Source: Gaetbulibacter_A sp043876815
GTDB lineage: Bacteria; Bacteroidota; Bacteroidia; Flavobacteriales; Flavobacteriaceae
NCBI RefSeq assembly: GCF_043876815.1
Contig: NZ_JBAWKA010000002.1
Coordinates: forward strand, 1-64,000
Length of the DNA stretch: 64,000 nt
Reading direction: 5' to 3'
In this document: positions 19,274 to 27,646 of the stretch, piece by piece
How the letters are laid out: the number at the start of each line of letters is the position of its first letter
Position numbering within the stretch: position 1 is the first letter of the stretch
Translations under genes and position numbers: made by a program
The notes under the pieces: model-generated
Seen by the model: only the letters and a program-made list of their open reading frames with translations
Database searches by the model: none
Told to the model about the DNA's origin: nothing

Positions 19274-19819
19274 CTATAATACACGTCTGGCTTGAAAAAA
19301 AGCATTCAGCCAATAGGTTTCATTCAATCCGGAAATAATAACACCTTCACGGGTTGTTGCATGGATAAATTTAATATCGTTATTTCGAATAGCTACAACG
19401 AGTCCAACATGATTAATAGCGTCTCTTCTGTTTCCGGTTTTAAAGAAAAGAAGATCACCTTCAAGGACTTCATTCAATTTAATTTTATCGCCCTTTTTCG
19501 CCATATCTCTTGAGATCCGTGGTAAAAAAATATTCTCTGATTGAAAACTTTCAAAGACCAGACCGGAACAATCCATTCCTCTTTTAGTAGTGCCACCCCA
19601 TTTGTATGGGGTTCCTAAAAATTGTTCGGCATAAGATATGACGCTTTTCCGTGTACTTCGTGGCTTATTTGAGGACAGTTCAATGGCATTATTGAATTCA
19701 GGAGTCTTGCTTCCAATAATAATTTTAGCTGTTTTTTCCTTGTTTTTACGCCTTAACTTGGACGATTTACAACTTTGTAAACTAAGAATAATAAGGAGGG
19801 GGATAAGTAGGTATTTCAT
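19274..19819 (-). CDS. NlpC/P60 (C40) cell-wall hydrolase lipoprotein
   Basis: 181 residues. A lipoprotein signal ends at Cys17 (LSLQSC). The NlpC/P60 domain (about 55-181) has catalytic Cys84 in GMDCSGLV, His137 in INHVGLVV and a third polar position at His153 in FIHATTREGV. It likely cleaves peptide cross-bridges in peptidoglycan (D-Glu to diaminopimelate bond) from a membrane-anchored position in the periplasm. It lies in the surE-lpxB-comEC operon, with five bases to lpxB. Confidence 0.93.
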   Translation of the reverse strand: MKYLLIPLLIILSLQSCKSSKLRRKNKEKTAKIIIGSKTPEFNNAIELSSNKPRSTRKSVISYAEQFLGTPYKWGGTTKRGMDCSGLVFESFQSENIFLPRISRDMAKKGDKIKLNEVLEGDLLFFKTGNRRDAINHVGLVVAIRNNDIKFIHATTREGVIISGLNETYWLNAFFQARRVL

Positions 19820-19824
19820 GAGGG

Positions 19825-20937
19825 TTAAGATTTAAGGGACTTGAAAATGAGCTGAGCTGTTTTCTTGCTCGCACCAGCACCTCCAAGCGCTTTTTCTAAA
19901 TTATAATAATCTAGAAAAAGCGCTTCCCGAATGTCGGGTTTTAAGATGCGTTCCAATTCTTTTTTTAGCCGTTTTTTATTGAAATCACCTTGAATTAGCT
20001 CAGTGACTACTTCTTTATCCATGATCAAATTCACCAATGAAATATATTTTAAAGTGATAATTCGCTTGGCGATCTGATAGGAAATTGCACTGCCTTTGTA
20101 GCACACAACTTGTGGCACTTTGAATAAAGCGGTCTCTAAAGTAGCGGTTCCCGAAGTTACCAATGCTGCAGTAGAAACGCTCAACAGATCATAGGTTTTG
20201 TTAGTAACGAAGGTTACCCGATTCGATTTTATAAAACCTTTATAGAAATCATAATCTTGGCTAGGAGCTCCAGCAATCACAAATTGGTAACCTTCAAAAT
20301 CCTTTACCAAACTCAACATTACGGAAAGCATGTTTTTAATTTCCTGTTTCCTGCTTCCGGGTAATAGGGCTATAATGGGCTTGTTACTCAAATTGTGGGC
20401 TTTCTTAAATCCTTCCGGACTTACAGGATTTCTATTCGCTATGGCATCAATTAAAGGATGTCCAACAAAATGGACATCATAATCATACCTTTTGTAAAAG
20501 TCTTTAACAAAAGGTAAAATAACATACATTTCGTCAATGTCCCGTTTAATGGCTTTTACACGCTTAGCCCTGGAAGCCCATACCTGCGGTGAAATATAGT
20601 ATCGAGTGCTAAAACCTTCCTTTTTCGCCCATTTGGCTATCCTTAAATTGAATCCTGAATTATCGATAAAAATAATGACATCCGGCTTGGTATTTTTGAT
20701 GTCTTCTTTACAAAAGGAAATAAGTTTGAGAATTTTACTAAGATTGGTAAGAACCTCAAAAAAACCCATGAAGGCCCTTTCTTTGTAATGTTTTACTAGA
20801 GTTCCTCCCACACCTTGCATGAGGTCCCCGCCCCAAAATCGAATGGTAGCCTGAGAGTCAATCTCATATAAGGCTTTCATTAAATTTGAGCCGTGTAAAT
20901 CGCCCGAAGCTTCCCCGGCAAGGATATAGTAGGTCAT
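19825..20937 (-). CDS. lpxB: Lipid-A-disaccharide synthase
   Basis: Joins UDP-2,3-diacylglucosamine and lipid X to make the lipid A disaccharide at the inner face of the cytoplasmic membrane. The 370 residues are usual for LpxB. The start YYILAGEASGDLHGSNLM is the family signature, and IALLPGSRKQEI and LVTSGTATLETAL form the nucleotide-sugar binding region of this GT-B glycosyltransferase. It is consistent with lptC earlier in the window, both belonging to outer-membrane lipopolysaccharide supply. It is separated by only three and five bases from its neighbours. Confidence 0.97.
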   Translation of the reverse strand: MTYYILAGEASGDLHGSNLMKALYEIDSQATIRFWGGDLMQGVGGTLVKHYKERAFMGFFEVLTNLSKILKLISFCKEDIKNTKPDVIIFIDNSGFNLRIAKWAKKEGFSTRYYISPQVWASRAKRVKAIKRDIDEMYVILPFVKDFYKRYDYDVHFVGHPLIDAIANRNPVSPEGFKKAHNLSNKPIIALLPGSRKQEIKNMLSVMLSLVKDFEGYQFVIAGAPSQDYDFYKGFIKSNRVTFVTNKTYDLLSVSTAALVTSGTATLETALFKVPQVVCYKGSAISYQIAKRIITLKYISLVNLIMDKEVVTELIQGDFNKKRLKKELERILKPDIREALFLDYYNLEKALGGAGASKKTAQLIFKSLKS

Positions 20938-20940
20938 TTT

Positions 20941-21222
20941 TTAAAATAATTTAAAAACAAAAGTAAATACTGCAATAAATACAGTAATTAATAAAACGCC
21001 CCTAGCTCTGTAGTCTTGTCGTTTTCTTATAAAAACAAAGAAGACAACGAGGTTTAATATAGCGCCTAGGCTAATGAGTTTACCTAAAAAACCCTCGGCA
21101 GCAGCAGCTTTGATTACCTCTTCGAAATCTTGGTTATTTCCTAGTAAAGTCGCGGCTAAAATAAGGCCTATGGCGTTTGCCATTAAGCCTGTAAACATGC
21201 CGATAAAAATCTCTTTTTTCAT
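20941..21222 (-). CDS. Small membrane protein of unknown function
   Basis: 93 residues with three hydrophobic helices (about 6-27, 45-63 and 74-92) and a short basic loop RKRQDYRARG between the last two. No family is recognised. It sits between surE (8-base gap) and lpxB (3-base gap), so it is a genuine operon member. A link to lipid A or envelope synthesis is suggested only by position. Confidence 0.75.
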   Translation of the reverse strand: MKKEIFIGMFTGLMANAIGLILAATLLGNNQDFEEVIKAAAAEGFLGKLISLGAILNLVVFFVFIRKRQDYRARGVLLITVFIAVFTFVFKLF

Positions 21223-21230
21223 GTTATAAT

Positions 21231-22025
21231 TTATGATTTGGTTTTGATGGACTTGAAATCCCAGGTATTCATTTCACTTATTAAATGGTGTGCCGTTAGA
21301 TCAAAATGAACCGGTACAACCGATACGTAATCGTTTTCTAAAGCCCATTCGTCTGTATCTTTTCCGTTATCTAAATTTACAAATTCTCCTGTTAGCCAAT
21401 AGTATTCTTTCCCCTGTGGGTTTTTTCTTTTGTCAAATTTTTCAACCCAATTAGCTTTGGCTTGACGACAAATTTTTATGCCTTTAATAGTTTCTTCAGG
21501 CTTATTAGGTATGTTAGTATTTAGTACAACGCCGTCTGGAAGTCCGTGTTCTAAAACCTGTTCAGCAATAGCTTTTACAAAGGGTTTTGCCCCTTCAAAA
21601 TTAGCGTTCCAGCTGTAGTCTAATAATGAAAACCCAATAGAGGGAATACCTTCGATGCCTGCTTCAATAGCAGCACTCATAGTACCGGAGTAAATAACGT
21701 TAATGGAAGAGTTAGAACCATGATTAATCCCTGAAACACAGAGGTCAGGTTTTCTGGGCAGTAATTGACGGATCGCAATTTTAACGCAATCTGCAGGTGT
21801 GCCCGAGCAACTAAACTCGGTTTGTGGTACATCATCTGAAATATTCAATTTTTCTGCAAAAAGCATGGAGTCTAAGGTAATAGCGTGTCCCATACCGCTT
21901 TGCGGACTATCGGGCGCCACAACATAAACGGTTCCAAGCGTGTTCATCACCTCAATTAAAGCACGAATACCAGGGGCATTTATACCATCATCATTGGTGA
22001 CTAGTATAAGAGGTTTTTCTGTCAT
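21231..22025 (-). CDS. surE: 5'/3'-nucleotidase SurE
   Basis: Metal-dependent survival protein that dephosphorylates nucleoside monophosphates and can act on short polyphosphate. The 264 residues are typical. Visible are the metal site VTNDDGINAPGI near the N-terminus (Asp-Asp pair), the serine/Asn region SGINHGSN, and SGTMSAAIEAGIEGIPSIGFS in the core. Cytoplasmic. It is the first gene of the minus-strand operon surE - small membrane protein - lpxB - NlpC/P60 - comEC. It faces the divergent prc gene across 167 bases that must hold both promoters. Confidence 0.97.
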   Translation of the reverse strand: MTEKPLILVTNDDGINAPGIRALIEVMNTLGTVYVVAPDSPQSGMGHAITLDSMLFAEKLNISDDVPQTEFSCSGTPADCVKIAIRQLLPRKPDLCVSGINHGSNSSINVIYSGTMSAAIEAGIEGIPSIGFSLLDYSWNANFEGAKPFVKAIAEQVLEHGLPDGVVLNTNIPNKPEETIKGIKICRQAKANWVEKFDKRKNPQGKEYYWLTGEFVNLDNGKDTDEWALENDYVSVVPVHFDLTAHHLISEMNTWDFKSIKTKS

Positions 22026-22192
22026 ACAAAAAATTTATAGCATCGCTAAAATACATATTTTACTTAGGAATGCCTCTAATTATTCGGTTTAACAAAAAAT
22101 TAGTAGCAAATGCCTCTATTGGCATGGTTTTTTCTTTATTTTAGTAAAAATTATTAGAGGTACCATCTAAAAATGCTTCCAAATAATCTTAG

Positions 22193-24358
22193 ATGATGAA
22201 TATTATGAAAAAGAATTTTAAAGTATTGTCGCTTTTGTTGGTCCTAGCATTTGCGTCATGTAGTTTTACTTCAAAACGATTTGATAATCCGGATAAAGAC
22301 AAACGCTTATTAGAAATTATAACCTTTGTTTTACAGCAAGGACATTACAATCCTATTGATTTTGATGACGAGTTTTCTGCTAATATGTTTAGAGATTACC
22401 TGAATTCTATTGATCCTGTAAAACGTTATTTTTATGCTTCGGATTACAAGGATTTTGAAAAGTTCAGATATAATATCGATGACCAGATCAGAGCTACTGA
22501 TATTACTTTTTTTAACGTAGTTAATGAGCGGATGCTGAAACGTATTGATGAAGCCAAAGCAATTTACAAGGAGGTTTTGTCAAAACCTTTTGATTACAAT
22601 ATTCAGGAAACTTTCGATACGGATTATGAGAATAAACCTTATGTGAAAAATAAAACGGAGATGCGTGAGCGTTGGAGAAAGCAACTGAAGTTCTCTACCT
22701 TATCCAACTACGACGACATCAAAACCGAAGAAAACCTTAAAAAAGAAAATGATCCAAGCTACGTGATGAAAACGGATGCTGAGATTGAAGAAGAGGCTCG
22801 TTTGGCTACCTTAAAATCTATTGATATTTATTTCAATGATAACGTGGATGATTTTAATCGTGATGATTGGTTTGCGGGATATATCAATACCATGGTTGAA
22901 GAATTTGATCCGCACACGTATTACTTAGCGCCTCGCGGTAAAGAAGATTTTGACCAACGTATGTCTGGTAAATTGGAAGGTATTGGAGCCCGATTACAAA
23001 AACGAAACGACTATATCAAAGTTGTAGAATTGATTTCTGGCGGTCCTGCATGGCGCAGTAAAAAACTTGAGGTTGAGGATGTTATCTTAAAAGTGAAACA
23101 AGAAGATGAGAAATACCCTGTAAACATTGTGGGTATGCGTATAAGTGATGCTATAAAATATATTAAAGGTCCTAAAGGAACGAAAGTAACCTTGACGATC
23201 AAAAGGGTTGATGGAACAATTGAAGATATTACCATAACTCGTGATGTTGTAGAACTTGGCGAAACCTATGCGAAGGCGTCTGTTGTTAAAAAAGAGAACA
23301 ATCGCTATGGCGTTATCGATTTGCCTGCATTTTATGTGGATTTTAAGGACTACAAGAACATTAATGCCGCCAAGGATGTACGAGAAGAAATTCTGCGTTT
23401 AAAAGAAGATGGCATTGAAGGTTTAGTGTTAGACCTAAGGAATAACGGTGGTGGATCTTTACCGGCAGTAGTAGATATGGCAGGCCTGTTTATTGAAGAA
23501 GGTCCCGTAGTTCAGGTTCGGTCAACAGGTTCAAATAAGGAAGTTCTAAAAGACCGCGATAAATCTATCGTTTGGGATGGTCCACTTGTGATTTTAGTAA
23601 ACGAAATTTCAGCTTCAGCTTCAGAGATTATGTCTGCTGCCATGCAGGATTATAAACGTGCTATTATCATTGGAAGTAAACAAACATATGGTAAAGGAAC
23701 GGTTCAGAATGTAATTGATTTAAATAATGTTGTTAGAAATAATACCAGTGGCGATTATGGAGCTTTGGCCTTAACCACCCAAAAATATTATAGAATTACA
23801 GGAGGTTCTGTACAACTTGAAGGCGTGAAAAGTGATGTGACTGTTCCGGGGCGTTTCAGTTATATTGACGTAGGTGAAAAGGATAAACCAAATCCATTAC
23901 CTTACGACGGTATTGATCCGGCAAGTTACGCTTCCTGGGAAAATTATATGGATTTCGAAACGGCTATCAAGCGTAGTAAGAAGCGCATTACAAAGAATGA
24001 GCAATTTAAACTCATTGATGAAAATGCCAAGTGGGTGAAAAGTAAAATTGATGAAACAGTATTTTCATTACACTATGAGACCTACAAGAAAGATTTAGAG
24101 GAAAACGACAATGAAGCCAAGCGGTTTGACGCCATTAATGATTATAAAACCAATTTAACATTCGATTCTACCAGCTACGAAAAATCTCTGTTCGTAACAG
24201 ATACTACGGATTTAGAAGAAAAGCGCCAACGTTGGCATGAAACCTTGAGTCAGGATGTTTATATTGAAGAGGCTCTTAATGTTCTTGAGGATTTAAAAAT
24301 GACACAACCCGTAAAAAAGATGGCTTCAAACGTACCATCCTCTACGGTTAAAAAGTAA
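22193..24358 (+). CDS. Tail-specific protease (Prc-like, S41)
   Basis: 721 residues. A signal sequence ends near FASC, so it may be a lipoprotein with Cys at about 23. An N-terminal Prc/TSP domain (about 40-215) leads into a PDZ domain (about 240-340, around GIGARLQKRNDYIKVVELI) and the S41 protease core. The catalytic Ser lies in EISASASEIMSAAM (about 473) and the Lys in TYGKGTVQ (about 501), the Ser-Lys dyad of Prc. The C-terminal DUF3340-type tail is present. It degrades periplasmic proteins with exposed hydrophobic C-termini. The start could also be the ATG at 22205 (MKKNFK). The ABC permease begins nine bases after its stop. Confidence 0.94.
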   Translation: MMNIMKKNFKVLSLLLVLAFASCSFTSKRFDNPDKDKRLLEIITFVLQQGHYNPIDFDDEFSANMFRDYLNSIDPVKRYFYASDYKDFEKFRYNIDDQIRATDITFFNVVNERMLKRIDEAKAIYKEVLSKPFDYNIQETFDTDYENKPYVKNKTEMRERWRKQLKFSTLSNYDDIKTEENLKKENDPSYVMKTDAEIEEEARLATLKSIDIYFNDNVDDFNRDDWFAGYINTMVEEFDPHTYYLAPRGKEDFDQRMSGKLEGIGARLQKRNDYIKVVELISGGPAWRSKKLEVEDVILKVKQEDEKYPVNIVGMRISDAIKYIKGPKGTKVTLTIKRVDGTIEDITITRDVVELGETYAKASVVKKENNRYGVIDLPAFYVDFKDYKNINAAKDVREEILRLKEDGIEGLVLDLRNNGGGSLPAVVDMAGLFIEEGPVVQVRSTGSNKEVLKDRDKSIVWDGPLVILVNEISASASEIMSAAMQDYKRAIIIGSKQTYGKGTVQNVIDLNNVVRNNTSGDYGALALTTQKYYRITGGSVQLEGVKSDVTVPGRFSYIDVGEKDKPNPLPYDGIDPASYASWENYMDFETAIKRSKKRITKNEQFKLIDENAKWVKSKIDETVFSLHYETYKKDLEENDNEAKRFDAINDYKTNLTFDSTSYEKSLFVTDTTDLEEKRQRWHETLSQDVYIEEALNVLEDLKMTQPVKKMASNVPSSTVKK

Positions 24359-24366
24359 TGTAATAC

Positions 24367-25461
24367 ATGAGTTCAAAATCCAACTCATTAAAACAGTTAG
24401 CGCTCCAAAAATTCAAAAAGAATTTTTGGGGCGTTTTTAGTTTCTGGTTTATTGTGTTAGTGGGTTTTGTTGCTGTTTTCGCATATGTTCTGGCTCCGGA
24501 TAATTCTCAGGCGGCTAATCAAATGCATTTAGCCATTCATTCAAAAAAGCCAGGGTTTACAGTTACCATGCTAACCATTCCCTCGGAGATTAATAGGAAG
24601 CAGAAAACATTGGGTAAATTGTTTTTTGGCAAAAAAGTAGCTGATACTGAAGTGCCTATTGTGAACTACAATATTACACCGGATACTTTGAATTATACTG
24701 AATACGCTTCTGATGGTCTTGAAGGTATGAAAAAGCACGTGACTTTAGACCGTTTTCCTGATGGAGATGCTACGGCGTATATCAAAGAAAAAACCTTTCT
24801 TTTTGGTACAGATAAATATGGCCGTGACTTATTAAGTCGGATTTTGGTTGGTGCAAGAATTTCATTTTTTATTGGCTTTGTTGCTGTATTTATTTCGCTG
24901 GTTATCGGAATACTTATGGGTAGTTTGGCCGGGTATTTTGGTGGTAAAATTGATGCTCTTATTATGTGGATCATCAATGTGACCTGGTCCATTCCAACCT
25001 TATTGCTGGTTATCGCAATAACACTTGCTTTAGGTAAAGGGTTTTGGCAAGTATTTATTGCTGTAGGACTTACCATGTGGGTTGAGGTCGCCAGAGTAGT
25101 TCGTGGTCAGATAATAAGCGCCAAAGAGATGCAATACGTTACGGCGGCTCGTGCTTTAGGTTATTCGGATTTCAGGATCATTAAAAGGCATATACTTCCT
25201 AATATTATGGCGCCGGTAATTGTCATTTCAGCGGCAAATTTTGCTGCGGCTATTTTGATCGAAAGCGGTTTAAGTTTCCTCGGTATCGGAGCCCAACCTC
25301 CAATGGCTAGTTGGGGTGCTATGATCAAAGATCATTATAATTATATCATTCTGGGAAAACCTTATTTGGCGATAATACCCGGACTGTGTATCATGAGTTT
25401 GGTGATGGCCTTTATGCTCATAGGTAACGCACTTCGCGATGCTTTAGATGTAAAGAACTAA
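24367..25461 (+). CDS. DppC/OppC-type ABC transporter permease
   Basis: 364 residues. An OppC_N segment with one transmembrane helix (about 20-43) is followed by a periplasmic stretch of about 100 residues and then five to six helices (about 155-360). The ATPase-docking EAA loop is clear: AARALGYSDFRIIKRHILPN. It would form half of a peptide or nickel importer in the inner membrane. No DppB, ATPase or binding-protein gene is next to it, so the partners must be elsewhere. It follows prc by nine bases, and its stop overlaps the convergent engB stop by four bases. Confidence 0.92.
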   Translation: MSSKSNSLKQLALQKFKKNFWGVFSFWFIVLVGFVAVFAYVLAPDNSQAANQMHLAIHSKKPGFTVTMLTIPSEINRKQKTLGKLFFGKKVADTEVPIVNYNITPDTLNYTEYASDGLEGMKKHVTLDRFPDGDATAYIKEKTFLFGTDKYGRDLLSRILVGARISFFIGFVAVFISLVIGILMGSLAGYFGGKIDALIMWIINVTWSIPTLLLVIAITLALGKGFWQVFIAVGLTMWVEVARVVRGQIISAKEMQYVTAARALGYSDFRIIKRHILPNIMAPVIVISAANFAAAILIESGLSFLGIGAQPPMASWGAMIKDHYNYIILGKPYLAIIPGLCIMSLVMAFMLIGNALRDALDVKN

Positions 25462-26066
25462 AGTTGTTTGCCTAAATTGTTATTCAAGTCTTCAATATAT
25501 TGTAAAACAGTGTCTTGTCCTAAGTTTTTAGTGGCAGAAGTTATAAAGTAGGGAGGCATGGTTTCCCAAGTTTCTAAAAGGACGTTTTTATACGTTTCAA
25601 TATGCCTTTCAATGGCTTTAGGTTTCAGTTTATCAGCTTTGGTAAAAATTATAGAAAAAGGAATGGCATGCTCTCCTAGCCATTGCATAAATTCGAGATC
25701 TATGGGTTGTGGCTCATGCCTAATATCTACCAGTACAAAGGCAGAAATAAGTTGTTCTCTAACAGCAAAATACTGAGTTATAAATTTTTGAAATACTTTT
25801 TTAGTGCTTTTAGAAACCCTAGCATAACCATAACCGGGTAGATCAACGAGATGCCAGTTTTTATTGATCAGAAAATGATTAATTAATTGGGTTTTCCCTG
25901 GTCTACCTGATGTTTTTGCTAAACCTTTTCTATTAGTAAGCATATTGATCAGCGAAGATTTACCTACATTACTTCGACCAATAAACGCATATTCTGGCAG
26001 TCGGGTATTCGGGCATTTCGTAACATCAGAGTTGCTTACAACAAATTCGGCCGATTTAATTTCCAT
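25458..26066 (-). CDS. yihA: Ribosome-biogenesis GTPase YihA/EngB
   Basis: 202-residue GTPase needed for large ribosomal subunit assembly. All G motifs are visible: G1 GRSNVGKSS, the G2 threonine near TSGRPGKTQ, G3 DLPGYG, G4 TKAD and G5 TSA. Length and motif spacing match the EngB family. It lies 48 bases downstream of the alpha/beta-hydrolase gene on the same strand, probably sharing its promoter, and its stop overlaps that of the ABC permease on the other strand. Confidence 0.97.
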   Translation of the reverse strand: MEIKSAEFVVSNSDVTKCPNTRLPEYAFIGRSNVGKSSLINMLTNRKGLAKTSGRPGKTQLINHFLINKNWHLVDLPGYGYARVSKSTKKVFQKFITQYFAVREQLISAFVLVDIRHEPQPIDLEFMQWLGEHAIPFSIIFTKADKLKPKAIERHIETYKNVLLETWETMPPYFITSATKNLGQDTVLQYIEDLNNNLGKQL

Positions 26067-26114
26067 AAGTAAAAAGTTTATTCAGACGGAGCCTGAAAGT
26101 CGAATTATTGGGTT

Positions 26115-26882
26115 TTAAAAACCTCTTTTTTGAAACCAGGATTCTAAAATCTTATTGAACTCCATAGGATGTTCCATCATGGCGGCATGGCCACATTTAT
26201 CTATCCAATAGAGCTCCGAATCAGGAAGTAAACGGTGAAATTCTTCAGCGACTTCAGGAGGAGTTACCGTATCGTTTTTCCCCCAAATGATACAAGTTGG
26301 CGTATCCATATGAGGAAGATCTTTTCCCATATTATGACGAATAGCACTTTTGGCAATAGCTAAAGTCTTTATCAATTTATTTCGGTCGTTAACCGTTTCG
26401 TAAACTTCATCAACAATTTCTTTAGTTGCCACTGCAGGATCATAAAAAACGTCTTGAGCTTTCTTTTTAATAACTTCATAATCGCTACGTTTTGTATAAC
26501 CACCACCCATAGCACTTTCGTAAAGCCCGGAACTCCCAGTGATCACAAGCCCTTTAACTTTTTCAGGAAACATTTTGGTATGATAAAGGCCGATATGACC
26601 TCCAAGGGAATTACCCAATAAAATAACGTCATCAAAGCCTTTAAATTCAATAAAATCATGCAAGTATTTGGCGAAGCTTTTCACATTGGTTTTTAATAAA
26701 GACATAGAATAAATAGGAAGTTCAGGGATTATAACATTATAACCGCTATTACTGAAGTAATTTATAACCGAGTCAAAATTACTCAGACCGCCCATTAATC
26801 CATGTAAAACAATAATTGGCGTTCCTTCGCCAGCTTCAATATAGCTATAGTTTTTTTCTTTCTTTAAAGGATGCGTCATCAA
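26115..26882 (-). CDS. Alpha/beta-fold hydrolase
   Basis: 255 residues of the alpha/beta-hydrolase fold. The oxyanion-hole motif HGLMGG (27-32), nucleophile Ser92 in GNSLGG, the acid in WGKNDTVTPPE and the final His in DKCGHAAMMEHP form a full catalytic triad. No signal peptide, so cytoplasmic. The substrate cannot be told: such proteins include esterases, C-C hydrolases and haloperoxidase-like enzymes. It has its own promoter at 26906-26934 and is followed by engB. Confidence 0.92.
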   Translation of the reverse strand: MMTHPLKKEKNYSYIEAGEGTPIIVLHGLMGGLSNFDSVINYFSNSGYNVIIPELPIYSMSLLKTNVKSFAKYLHDFIEFKGFDDVILLGNSLGGHIGLYHTKMFPEKVKGLVITGSSGLYESAMGGGYTKRSDYEVIKKKAQDVFYDPAVATKEIVDEVYETVNDRNKLIKTLAIAKSAIRHNMGKDLPHMDTPTCIIWGKNDTVTPPEVAEEFHRLLPDSELYWIDKCGHAAMMEHPMEFNKILESWFQKRGF

Positions 26883-26905
26883 TCAGTTAGTCTTTTCTCT
26901 AAGGA

Positions 26906-26934
26906 CAAATATAGTCAATTCAGATATATTTCAA
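26906..26934 (-). promoter_or_regulatory. Promoter of the hydrolase-engB unit
   Basis: On the minus strand, TTG (26934-26932) and TATATTTG (26913-26906) are separated by 18 bases, close to the Bacteroidota consensus. The leader to the ATG at 26882 would be short, about 20 bases. Confidence 0.65.
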
Positions 26935-27095
26935 TCATATAAATGTCTTACAAAATACAGCAGAATGTTCTACAGGATTGTTAACAATTATAAAGGTTAT
27001 TAAAGATGTCCTCAACTATTTGATTCCTAGTATATCGGGGCTTTCATCGAATTAATCGAGGAGAAAAACACTCCTTTCGTCTAAAATTTATCAAC

Positions 27096-27125
27096 AAAGT
27101 GGTATTTTGTGGTAAAATGTGGTAA
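27096..27125 (+). promoter_or_regulatory. MraZ operator: three 10-bp-phased GTGGTA repeats
   Basis: GTGGTA occurs at 27099, 27109 and 27119, exactly 10 bases apart, inside AAAGTGGTAT-TTTGTGGTAA-AATGTGGTAA. MraZ of other bacteria binds GTG-rich or TGGG direct repeats with a 10-base period upstream of its own gene. The array lies just upstream of the -7 element at 27135-27142, where bound MraZ would block the promoter. Confidence 0.75.
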
Positions 27126-27134
27126 AATTTTCAA

Positions 27135-27142
27135 TATATTTG
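27135..27142 (+). promoter_or_regulatory. -7 element of the dcw cluster promoter
   Basis: TATATTTG, a perfect TAnnTTTG match, lies 34 bases before the mraZ start. The -33 region coincides with the GTGGTA repeats and has no clean TTG at the ideal distance, so polymerase binding may depend on the -7 box. Confidence 0.6.
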
Positions 27143-27175
27143 AATCATTAACGCAGAAAGACTAGCCAAACGCTT

Positions 27176-27646
27176 GTGGATTTATTAACAGGGACATACG
27201 AATGCAAAGTAGATGCAAAGGGCAGACTCATGATGCCTGTTGCACTTAAAAAACAACTGTCTCCGATTTTACAGGATGGTTTTGTTTTGCGTCGCTCTGT
27301 ATTTCAAAAATGTCTCGAACTATATCCTATGGGGGAATGGCAGGTGTTAATGAAGAAAATGAACAAGCTTAACCGGTTCAAGAAAAAGAACAACGATTTT
27401 ATCCGTCGCTTCACAGCTGGGGTAAAAATGATTGAGGTTGATGTAAATGGTCGCTTACTTATACCTAAGGACCTTACGGTATTTGCAAACATCTCAAAAA
27501 ATATTGTGGTAGCGTCTGCTATTAATATTATTGAAATTTGGGATAAGGATCTATACGAGCAGGCTATTGATGATGCAGCAATGGATTTCGCTGATTTGGC
27601 CGAAGAAGTAATGGGACAAGATGATGATGACGATGGAATATCATAA
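27176..27646 (+). CDS. mraZ: Transcriptional regulator MraZ
   Basis: 156 residues made of two SpoVT/AbrB-like DNA-binding units: GTYECKVDAKGRLMMP (about 5-20) and VKMIEVDVNGRLLIPKDL (about 84-101). MraZ forms a ring-shaped oligomer that represses its own division and cell-wall gene cluster through phased repeats; such repeats are present at 27096-27125. The start is GTG at 27176, which puts the first GRL motif at the usual distance from the N-terminus. The acidic C-terminal tail (GQDDDDDGIS) overlaps the rsmH start region. Confidence 0.96.
   Translation: MDLLTGTYECKVDAKGRLMMPVALKKQLSPILQDGFVLRRSVFQKCLELYPMGEWQVLMKKMNKLNRFKKKNNDFIRRFTAGVKMIEVDVNGRLLIPKDLTVFANISKNIVVASAINIIEIWDKDLYEQAIDDAAMDFADLAEEVMGQDDDDDGIS

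Noticed and set aside
24693..25076. Minus-strand open frame of 127 codons inside the ABC permease gene
   Set aside because: It lies fully within a well-supported permease gene, and the product is low-complexity with no signal or domain.
27040..27065. Palindrome TCGAATTAATCGA upstream of mraZ
   Set aside because: Short AT-rich inverted repeat with no link to the promoter spacing; expected by chance in this sequence.
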